Part shown: positions 55,301 to 64,000 of the stretch, in pieces
How the letters are laid out: each line of letters opens with the position of its first letter
Numbering within the stretch: position 1 is the stretch's first letter
Assembly (NCBI GenBank): GCA_029204045.2
Contig: CM055068.1
Span: forward strand, 33,363,028-33,427,027
Length of the DNA stretch: 64,000 nucleotides
Direction: 5' to 3'
Source: Tillandsia leiboldiana
Taxonomy: Eukaryota; Streptophyta; Magnoliopsida; Poales; Bromeliaceae
Made by a program: the position numbers and the translations under genes
Notes under the pieces: generated by a model
What the model saw: the letters and a program-made list of their open reading frames with translations, nothing else
Told to the model about the DNA's origin: nothing
Databases searched by the model: none

Positions 55301-56202
55301 CCGTTCTGAGGGAGAGAGCGTGGATTTTGACTATAGCCTGCGTGAGCCACTACTCGATAGCGAGTTAGTCCGTTTGGACGCCCTACGTAATTCCTGCCCG
55401 TCAGCGGGAGGTGGTTGTAGGTGGGCGCAGGTTTGACTGGACCCGATGTGGCAGTCAGCTCGATTGGGTCGATTGAGTACCTCGTGTGCGAGTGTTGCAT
55501 TTCTTTTTATCAGACTTTTTCCCCTTTTGAGCATTTAGATAGAGGCATAGTAGCTGTTGAGAGTCTCCAGCTTCCTTATTTCAGTCTTTACTGCTTTGGT
55601 TATCTTATGCCTCTAGTGGACTTAGTGGGCAGATCGTCGGGCCTGGTGGCGGTACCCACTGAGGACTCCCTTTTTAGGTGTAGTTCTCACACCCGTTGGG
55701 GGTTTTCCCCCTCCCCTTCTTTTCTCTCCTTGTTTTGCAGAGTCTTAGCGGGTGTTGCTGATTCTGCGGTTGTTGATCGAGGCGAGGGAGTCGCGTGCTA
55801 GATCCCTACCCGTCGTTGGAGAGTAGCGGTACCCCTTCAGAGGAGAGCTTCAGTAGCTTAGTTGTTTCTTTTTCTCTTTTGAGAGACTGATGTAGTGAGG
55901 ATATGATATGTATTGAGAGACTGTACACTGATGTATGTATTGGAGATACCTCCCCGTTGAGTTCTGAGTTTTGTATATGAGGACATTGTATGATTATCAT
56001 TTTGGGAGATGGACATTGTTGTATTATTTCCAGTTGTACAGTGGTTGATTTTAGTTTTACAGCAGATTTTTATTTGTAACTCTAATATCTGTTTAGCTAT
56101 AGTACTTTTCTTGCAGGTAGGACGCTTCGCCTATGCAGGTTTGGCATATGTGGCGGATCTGTTGGCGAGCCCGGGTCGCAGTTTCGACCCCGGGGCGTGA
56201 CA
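52304..56202 (+). mobile_element. E 5' LTR (3899 bp), inserted in SIRE-2 gag
   Basis: Starts TGTGATGATCCGG and ends CCCCGGGGCGTGACA before a primer binding site. catca (52299-52303) is the likely TSD. G-box rich DNA at 52740-52985, GGGCGCCCGGAT at 53104, TATA box 53159-53166. The late hairpin is TGAGGACT...AGTTCTCA near 55657. Colinear with the truncated E LTR at 17012-20614. Confidence 0.88.
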
Positions 56203-56494
56203 GATTAGGTTGGTATCAGAGCCTAGGTTGTAGGTCATGGTGGACCTAGAAACCCTAGGTTTATGGTTTGACCCTTGGTTGACTTCGTGAGAGTCGTGAT
56301 TTATAGCGAGAGTCCTGATTGAGTTTTATACCTCTCCCAAGGGACGGGAAGAGTGATTGTCATGTTTATTCTCCTAAGCGATTATGTTGGCTGCAGAAAA
56401 CATAATGCGGTGGAACGGGTGACATGCTTTAGACTTTCGCTGGATTGGGTCGAGCGTTGTTGTGTGCTGTTTTGTGGTTTCGTCGTGGTGAGCG

Positions 56495-57345
56495 GTGTCT
56501 CCCCGACGCTGGGTGTTGACCCGTGTGCATCCTGTCATAGCAGTTGAGCTTGAGCGGTTGGTTTTGGGCCGGATACCCGGATTGAGGTCAGAGAACTCCG
56601 GACCCAGATGACAGGATTGTCGGAGGCCTTTCAGCAGCAGAGTGAGCAGCTGGTCTTGACGACACAGTTGTCGGAGCACTGAGTAACCCCCTCCGTGCCA
56701 ATGTTTAGTGCCAAGACACTGAGGCAGGGAGGATAGTTGACAGTAGAGGAGCTGTGGGACATGATCGATCGATTGAGCCAGATTTGGCAGATGAACTACC
56801 CCGACTCGTAAGATTGAGTTTGGAGCCTTTGGAGGTAGAGTCGTGGTTGGTGGTGATGGAGTGATCAAATGAGAGCCTCCCTGTGCTAGAGAGTGGATGC
56901 AGTTGTTGAACTGCGCGCTCTAGGTTTCGAGGGACGAGGCGCATAGGATATGTGTGGCTGGGGAGTGGATTGCGTTAGGATACCTTTCAGTTTAGTTGGT
57001 CCCTCCGTTATGGATTATTGACGCCTCGATGGTATAGGCGTTGTGTATGGAGCATGGCGCTGCAGTTCCTTTGGATAGGGATCTGCCGCCAGAGGCGAGT
57101 CCTGAATATTGGCGCTTGGCGCCGGTGATGGAGGACAGATCGGCCGGCAGAGGCATTTCTGATTTCTTTTTCAGGATAACGGATTCCCGAGATGCCAGAG
57201 ATCGAGTGGACCCCGATGGTAGCATCAGCATCTATATCAGAGTGGCGCAGCGGTATCGAGGATTTGCTATCTGCGGAGGACCTTATTCGTCGCCTCAGTG
57301 CGAGCAGAGACAGAGGTCGTGCTCCCTATGTGGATAGTCCTGATT
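56495..57345 (+). pseudogene. E gag remnant
   Basis: Aligned by eye with the F and TG2 gag: the start codon region reads GTGTCTCCCCGACGC instead of ATGCCTCCCCGACGC, so the ATG is lost. Later TQMTGLSEAFQQQ corresponds to VQMAYLTEISRRQ, and QCEQRQRSCSLCG is the knuckle region, broken by a stop after the second cysteine. Many stops and deletions. Confidence 0.65.
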
Positions 57346-57799
57346 TTCAGGCAGATTGAGCGACAACCACTTGCATTGAGCGGATGAACCTGTGCTGCCC
57401 GGTTGGAGGGCGCCACGGTAGTGGATCGAGTGTTGTAAGTGTGATTTCATCACAGCAGCCGGAGTTAGAGCATGTTGCATTCCTGCATGGACTAGAGGCA
57501 GAATTGTTACCACGTGCACTAGAGGTACAGGTTTCCGTTGTTGTTGTGCATGTGGAGGAGACTTTTGGATCATGTCTAGTGCAGCTGAAACTGCGAGTTA
57601 CCGGCAGACTTATTGGTAATTGTGGCAGTTCGGTATTTTAACCATGTGCTTGAGAGTGATTGGCACAGCGCCATAGGATGTTTTGACTGAGGAGAGAGAG
57701 GACGTCGATTATCTGCGAGGCAGACGAGAGGAGGTTTGGTTGTTAAGACTGTTAGAGCACACAGGCTTTAGCGACAGCGTGAGAGGTGCTTACGGCGAC

Positions 57800-58749
57800 A
57801 CCGGGACTCAAGGATATCTCTGTTGCCCACAAGATCCCGGGTGTGATTTCACCTGAGCTGTTGACGATGCCGCCGGTTAGGGAGATAGAGATTGTGTTTG
57901 ACGTGGTTCGGGGGACTGCGCCACCCTCAACAGCACCTCATTGGATATCGCCGGTAGAGCTGAGGGAACTGATGGCGCAGTTGCAGGATCTGATGGATCG
58001 AGGGGACTGTTTGACCTAGTGCCACGCCGTTGATGTACGGTGGTGATGCCACATCGTTGACACACGACTGTAAGGGTCCTTTTATGGTTCGAGTGTAGAA
58101 AGGTCCGGGTGGTATCTAGGACCTTTTTGATGGAGTTATACTCCGGCAGTTATTGTATGATGCGAGTACCTACTTGGAATCAGACAGCCGAGGACTTTGC
58201 CTAGAGGGCATTCAAGATCCGGTAAGGGCATTATGAGAGCATAGTGAGGTCAAATGGAATGACTAATGCCCTGTGACTTCAAGATCTGAGGAATTGTATG
58301 TCCCAGTTGTACTTGGACGGACTGGGAGTGGTGTTTCCCGAGGATATTTTGATTTACTCCCAGAGCGACTTGGAGTACGTGGAGCACTTGTGGATGTGCT
58401 ACCATGCCTGTGTGGATGAAGCTGTATGCCAAGTGATTGAGATACAAGTTGTAGCTTCAAAAGCATACTTTCTTGGGTCACCTTATCTTAGCCGTTGGAG
58501 CGGCGGTGGAACCCGACCAAATGGATGTTATTCAACATTGGCTGAGACCAACATTTATACTTGAGGTGAGGAGCTTTTTGGGCTCGGCAGTGCCAGGAAA
58601 GCATGGCTGATGGATAATGAGACTGATACCGGCGCCAATGCTAGTACTTCCAGTGTGGGGAGATGGATTTGCGGGTTATAGTGATGTCTCCCATAGTGGC
58701 TGTGGAGTACCGTGGGTTGATCTTCGGTCCGCGCTTCATCAGTCCAACC
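57800..58749 (+). pseudogene. E reverse transcriptase / RNase H remnant (Ty3/Gypsy)
   Basis: Readable landmarks in order: MPPVREIEIVFDVVRGTAPP and WISPVELRELMAQLQDLMDRG (RT start), KIR.GHYESIVRSNGMTNAL, then LYLDGLGVVFPEDILIYSQS, EYVEHL, AYFLG, and PVWGDGFAGYSDVSHSG of the RNase H start. The catalytic [YF]-[IV]-D-D box reads F-P-E-D (58334-58345), so the enzyme is dead, apart from stops and shifts. It shows E was once autonomous. Integrase would follow after the solo LTR but is not recognisable. Confidence 0.78.
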
Positions 58750-60066
58750 TGTTGGGTTATGTATAATTGGATCTAAATAGGGGAAAAAACACCTAGAGGG
58801 GGGTGAATAGGTGTAAACAATAAACACTCAAAAATCTTTGCGATATAAAACCCAATGCGGAAAAATAAATAACACGCAGAGATTTTTACGTGGAAAACTC
58901 CAAACCGGAGTAAAAAACCACGGGACCGATAACACGGTGAAATCCACTAGAATTAAACACGTACAAGGTGATATACCGTACTCACAGATGACTCAACCTT
59001 TTCCATACGCTCCTAGTTGATCTTCTCCGCTCGCTCCACGACGCTTCTCGAATCCATGATTTGCGTCCAACGCCGAATCCACGACGTCCGACTGAATCCA
59101 CGGTCTTCACCCAGTAGCACGCTTCGAATCCACGAACGTACCTCGCTCCGAATCCACGAGAGCGGTAGCACCTTGAATCCACAAGGCCACGCGAGTCCAC
59201 GCTCCGATTTTGGGGTAAATCGTTGTTTTTTTGGTGGTGATGATCCGCCGAATACTTAGATTAGAAATAGATCAGAAATACCATCTAAGTATTCATTGAT
59301 TTGATTCTACTCAAAATGTGAGTATGAAAACCTAGAATCAAATCAATCAATATAGATGAAGAAACATAAGATAGAATCTATGATTTCCTTTCTTCTCTAT
59401 ATGTGGATCTTAGGCCGTATAAAAGATGACGGCTTCTTTTTCAATTATGTGGATTAGCCCTAGAAAAAGAATCATAGGGTCTATTTATAGGTTATAAACC
59501 CTTGGAAGAAGATAAGGATCAAAAACTATCTTTTTCTGGAATTTTTACATGACGACGATCCGGATCGGAGATCAGCGATCCGGATTTCAGTAGCGAGAAA
59601 AATAGTTTCCAGAAAAACGAAGGTTCGGGATCCGGATCGAAGTGCTTGATCCGGATCGTTCATACAGTTCACCAAACATCAACGTTCGGGATCCGGATTA
59701 CAAAGCCTGATCCGGATCGTTCAAATAAAATGGTAAACCCAGTGTTCGGGATCCGGATCAAGGAAGGCTACGATCCGGATTGAACTGGTGTATGAACGAA
59801 CAACCTTCGGGATCCGGATTGAACAGTCTGATCCGGATCCTGAACATGTCCCATGTCCAGTTTTTGATATTTATGCAATTAAAAATCCATCCAAGTGTTT
59901 CTACACTATAAGAAGTATTCGGATCACCAAAGATATTAAGTTAAACATACCTGATCCTTTTGAATTCTTCTTTCTTGAGATTGAGTTATATGATCCAACC
60001 TTCTTTACCTTCAATCTTCAAGACTTAACCGAATTCACGAAATACGCCAACTTAAATTCCGTAACA
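58750..60066 (-). mobile_element. Solo Sirevirus LTR (1317 bp, TSD caacc)
   Basis: Plus-strand ends TGTTGGGT...CCGTAACA match SIRE-1 LTR ends. Perfect duplications caacc lie at 58745-58749 and 60067-60071. It carries the UGGAUU hairpin array (59048-59205, decayed: one unit lost by fusion of two, one loop changed), TATA at 59489-59482, and GATCCGGATC pairs (59557, 59577, 59629, 59648 and on to 59840). Flanking E sequence resumes on both sides. Confidence 0.95.
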
Positions 60067-60071
60067 CAACC

Positions 60072-60847
60072 CTATGAGTATTGTGGCAGGACGAACCGCT
60101 GTTTTGTAGGCAGCTTGGATCCCACAGTTGAGCATTTCTGTACGCCTATTATTTCCAGTTTTGATTGATATACCCGGGCGTAGGCCATGTCTGTTTGGCT
60201 ATCAGTTCTGGCTACTCAGCATTCCTGTTCTATGCTATATGATAGAATGAGAGTTTAGCTTCAGTTACAGTTTCTACCTTACGGCACCAGTGGAGACTAC
60301 AGCTTTCAGCAACTTGAGTGGAATTTAAGCGGATTGTCGTTGAGGGTTCGGACTTTTGACCGCGAGTTTGGGCATCAGTATTATGATCGCCTTTCGAGCC
60401 AGCTCTAAGTCCTGTTCACCGACAGTTTGGCCACCGTCAGGGTGTTCTTTACTAGTTGAGAGATCGACTTCGACTCGTGGGTCCGTTTGGGGTTATGATA
60501 GCATGTTGAGTGACCAACAGTGGCATGAGATTGTATCTCTAGAGGATTCCTTTGGAGGTTAGCCTGCGGTTGAGTAGTCCACTCGGGTGGTTTGGACCGG
60601 GAAGTGACCGAGTGAAGACTTATTGGATTCTTTTCCTTATTGGATGAATATGTGGGTGTGTTTCGGGTGGCCTTGGTTGAGTTGACACAGGATGTGGTTT
60701 GGTGCATGTTGCACTAGTGGTTATTTCCGTTTCCCCCAGCCTTTTATTGGAGCCCCTATGGTATTTCATGTCTCAGCTAAGGAGTGATGTGTTTTTGGAT
60801 CCCTCGCCCGTGATTGACTCGCCCCTTTGAGATCTATGAGTGTTTGG
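60072..60847 (+). mobile_element. E internal region, continued
   Basis: 0.78 kb between the solo LTR and LTR I. By position it should be pol downstream of RNase H, but I cannot read any domain in it; stops are frequent in all frames. Confidence 0.45.
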
Positions 60848-63800
60848 TGTCACGCCCCGGGTGTAAACCAGAACCCGGGCCCGTCCACAGATCCGCCGTG
60901 CACACAGAATTTCCCGTGTACACGAAGCGCTGGTAACCTGCTCAGAAATAAAAGATATAATAAAGGAGCATAAAACAGAGCTAAAATAAAACTACTACAT
61001 CTCAGACTACAGCTGGAAAGTAAAAGCATAATAAAAACTCTCAAAATATACAAGTGTCTCTCCCAGCTCACGAAATAAGTACAAACAGCTGGCAAGAGCC
61101 AGACCCAAAATAAACTACAACTGTCTGAGAAAGAAAAGGGTACAACTGGTACACGACTAAGCTTGAAGTCGGGGTAGATGAACTACCTAATCCGCTAACT
61201 GCTTGCCTCGCTCTGCCCGAGACGGCCCTGCAACTCCCGCAGAAGACTCTGCAAAACAAAGGGAGAAAAGAAGAGAAGGACAATGGGGGGGGTGAGAACT
61301 ACTATATAAACAGCAGTCTCCCCTAGTGGGCAAAACCTCAAACCCTGACGGCCCACTAGGACAACTAGAGGCAAAAAGGGAAAAACAGTAGTAAGCTATA
61401 AAGGCTACTGATAAGGAAAACTATCACTACTATGCCTCTAAATGCAGTATCTAAAGAGATGACTGTATGAATGCATCAGAAAACTGTATCTGTCCAAATA
61501 CCCAATCATGTGCCACCAGTACAACTGGCATTGCCTGCTCAGCGGAATCTGCACACAAGGCTCGAAACCGCGGGATCGGCCAGCACGGCTCGCATCCCAA
61601 CATCAGTATCAGACCGGCACACAAGGCTGGGTCCGAAAAGCCTACCTCCGGAGTGGCACTCGAGGGGAGCGACCCACACGAGTATAGTATCTCAGTAACA
61701 AGTATCTCAGTAACCAGTATCTCAGTATAGCAGGACTTTCATCATGACTATGATCAAAGTGGGAAAATCCATCCACTAATGAAACCCCAATCCCCAATCT
61801 GGTGCAATAACACTCAATAAGTGGGAAACTCCATCCACTAGAGTAATCTGATACCCAATCTGATGCATAAGTAAAGTATCCGGTCAACCGCCCAATGTCC
61901 GCGGTCGCCGCAACAATCCCTCAAGTCCAATCTAATAAAGTAATCAACAACTGGCTAACCGCCTACTGTCCGCGGTTACCACAATGCCCCACGATCCATA
62001 ATCGAGTCTAATCTGACCCCGACTCGATGACCTCGACTACACTATCCCATACCCCTGCTCTAACTCGAGCAATATGTAACAGAATAGAAAGGAGAACAAC
62101 TAAACATGGTTTCTCCTAAGTCATGTCCCAATATGTAGTGTAGCAGAAAAAGGTGGCCTAGCTAGATGACCATACAAGCATGCAAAGTCCTTTACTTGAT
62201 AAAGCAATTACAAGCATTCTAACTTTTACAAAACTAAGTGCATGGGACCTCCAATGTACATGATGCATAATACATGATCCAAGATACAATCTTAATACAT
62301 GATCGACTAACAATAGGCTTCTCAAGATGCGAGCCCTAACCACGTGCTCCCACAAGAATAAAGAATTTCCCTAACACTTTGCTTTTCAAGATACAATCAC
62401 TTCCAATATGTTGTTACAAAGAGAGGAACTCACTAACAATTAATCTTTCCAAATATGAACTCTAACCACATGCCCAAACCTTCCATTATACATACAACAT
62501 GATTTGGATTAGCATGATTCCAAGTGTTTAAACTACACCTCTAAAGCAGGGAAACACAACTTACTAACATTTAGTTCTCTAACCATGCAAGTAGTAATAA
62601 TGAATCCGCGATCTCATACAAGCATGCTAGGTCCATTACACAATTCTAACTAGCAACATGATCAAGAACACTCTAATATGCCTAGTGGGAAATCAAAAGT
62701 AGGAGGTTTACAACAACACCCACCTCGAGCGCTAAATCCTGGTCCCAAAAGTGATGTCCACGCTCGGTCCAAACAACCTCCACAAAACTGTACAACATTT
62801 CCCAAAAGAACAAACAACATTAATCACATAGTACAACCCAAAATCTGTCCCAATTGCAGCAGTCCACTATATGTCTGTTTTCACCTGTGAAATATGCCCG
62901 GAAAAATCCAAGATAAATACCAACACGATCCTCGCGACGAACCCGTCGAAACGAGTACCTGCACGTTCAATTCCGAGTTTTCTACGCTGAGTTACAAAAT
63001 TTGCAAGAGCAACACCCCAAACCAAACTGTACCAAATTTCTGTGTCAAAGAACTACAGTGAAAGGAGATCTTCACCTTCGAGACAAATCATGAAAAATCT
63101 CAGAAAAATCCAGGAGATTCCTTGTGAAAAGAAGATGAAGTTTGCCTTTTGAATCGCCTCGATCCGCTGCCTGTGCGCAAAGATATGGCTAGTTCATCGC
63201 AGCGCTGTCCAAAAATCCGCGAAGGAAAATGGGTCAAATGGGTGCTCAGAAAACTCCAAGGTCAGCAAGGAAAACGAGGAACCTCAAAACACCGGAGTTG
63301 AAGTCCTACCTGTCGAGAGTCCAACGGCGCAAGAATCGCCGGAAAAGGAGGTCGGGGTGATCGGGGCAGACCAAACACTGAGAAGGGGCGAAGCGGGTTG
63401 CCGGAGAATGAGCGTCGCGCCGCGCCGTAAAATCGGGAACCTCGGGATGCGTGCCTCCAAAAATCCTCCAAGTCCTCCAATGGATAGTGCACTGTGAGAG
63501 GGAAAAGTCTCCTGAAGAACTCACTGCGAAAAGGGGTCCAAAAAGCCCAAAAAGGAAACAGGGAAGCCTATTTATAGGCTCAGCCCAAAACAGTGCGGGC
63601 CGGACTTTCGGGCGCAAGATTCGGGCGCACTGCGCCCGAAAGTCCGGTCGGACGGCTCCCATCCGACGCGCCCGAATCTTCCTGGTGCGGCCACGTGTCC
63701 CTGCAACAGGAAACAGCGGTGCAAGGCTCCCGCCGCGCGCCACGCGTCCCTCACGGTCAACGGCGGTAGGTACGGCCCGCCAATGGCGGGCCGACACGTG

Positions 63801-64000
63801 GACCGCACTCACCCGCACTCGAGTGCGGCCGACAGCGCCGCCTTGCGCCTCTGCGCGCACGCGCCCCGAGGCGCCCCCCCCGTGCACCCGTGGACCGCGC
63901 CCTCGTGAGCCTGCCAATGCCAGGCCGACACGTGTCCATGCACCCGGTCCACCGAACCCGCACAACTCAATGGTCCGCGCCGCGTGCGCCGGCCACTCCG
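60848..64000 (-). mobile_element. Gypsy-type LTR I (partial, runs off the window)
   Basis: Plus strand starts TGTCACGCCCCGGG, the reverse of an LTR end, after tttgg (60843-60847, likely TSD). Minus-strand features: TATA box 63576-63569, GCGCCCGAA motifs at 63606-63675, G-boxes at 63692, 63796 and 63929, hairpins at 61294-61320 and 61322-61360. The large minus-strand ORF at 63306-63965 overlaps the promoter and is not supported as a gene. Confidence 0.82.

Larger units (their letters stand above)
56203..58749 (+). mobile_element. E internal region, first part (decayed gag-pol)
   Basis: Primer binding site TGGTATCAGAGCC at 56211-56223. Leader hairpin ATTATGTTG/AAACATAAT with loop GCTGCAGA at 56381-56406. 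It contains decayed gag and RT/RNase H; the stretch 57350-57800 has only uncertain protease-like text (ALEVQVSVVVVHVEE). Interrupted at 58750 by a Sirevirus solo LTR. Confidence 0.8.

Noticed and set aside
60356..60562. Possible integrase remnant after the solo LTR
   Set aside because: No HHCC or DDE motif could be read; left as undetermined E internal sequence.

Overview
The window is plant nuclear DNA from a repeat-rich, probably large angiosperm genome; I cannot name the species. Almost every base belongs to LTR retrotransposons stacked inside one another. I see no intact host gene, no rRNA or tRNA gene and no CRISPR array. The evidence is: tRNA-Met-type primer binding sites (TGGTATCAGAGC), polypurine tracts, TG...CA LTR ends, target-site duplications (TSDs), a complete Ty1/Copia Gag-Pol of Sirevirus (SIRE/Maximus) type, and many decayed Ty3/Gypsy chromovirus-like (Tekay/Del-like) LTRs with the ends TGTGAGGACCCGAAT...CCCCGGGGCGTGACA. 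I use working labels (SIRE-1, D, C, E, F, J, TG2, G, H, SIRE-2, I) because I could run no database search.

Layout. 1-11130: young Sirevirus SIRE-1 on the minus strand, with a 1705-aa Gag-Pol, a downstream 490-aa env-like ORF behind its own LTR-like promoter, and LTRs that look identical over the 731 comparable bases. It sits in the 5' LTR of decayed Gypsy element D (11131-15939). D is followed by an LTR fragment of family C (15940-17011), an LTR of family E (17012-20614) and element F (20615-30080). F carries only gag and protease remnants, and its 3' LTR holds a perfect solo LTR of family C (26103-28667, TSD aatat). 30081-31387 is a piece of a minus-strand LTR (J). 31492-33012 is a decayed plant mobile domain (PMD) gene, interrupted by a second C solo LTR (33013-45607, TSD attga), which is itself split by TG2 (33875-43988), a gag/protease-only element of the F family with 3.7-kb LTRs. 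G (45634) contains H (47856), which contains Sirevirus SIRE-2 (49366), which contains a full-length-type E element (52304 onward) with RT/RNase H remnants. E contains a solo Sirevirus LTR (58750-60066, TSD caacc) and the start of minus-strand LTR I (60848 to the window end).

Working together. Only SIRE-1 looks capable of function: promoter, leader, gag, protease, integrase, RT and RNase H lie in one frame, plus an env-like gene. F and TG2 lack integrase and RT and would depend on enzymes supplied by a relative such as E, whose own RT here is dead.

The most unusual signals are in non-coding DNA. (1) The Sirevirus leader has an array of mini-hairpins with an invariant UGGAUU loop and stems that change by compensatory substitution. 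(2) The D LTR has an alternating hairpin array with the reverse logic: constant stems and variable loops. (3) A hairpin lies 178-181 nt after the LTR in four Gypsy elements. (4) A two-hairpin module lies in the R/U5 part of five Gypsy LTR families. (5) A candidate internal promoter plus 5'-UTR intron precedes the env-like ORF.
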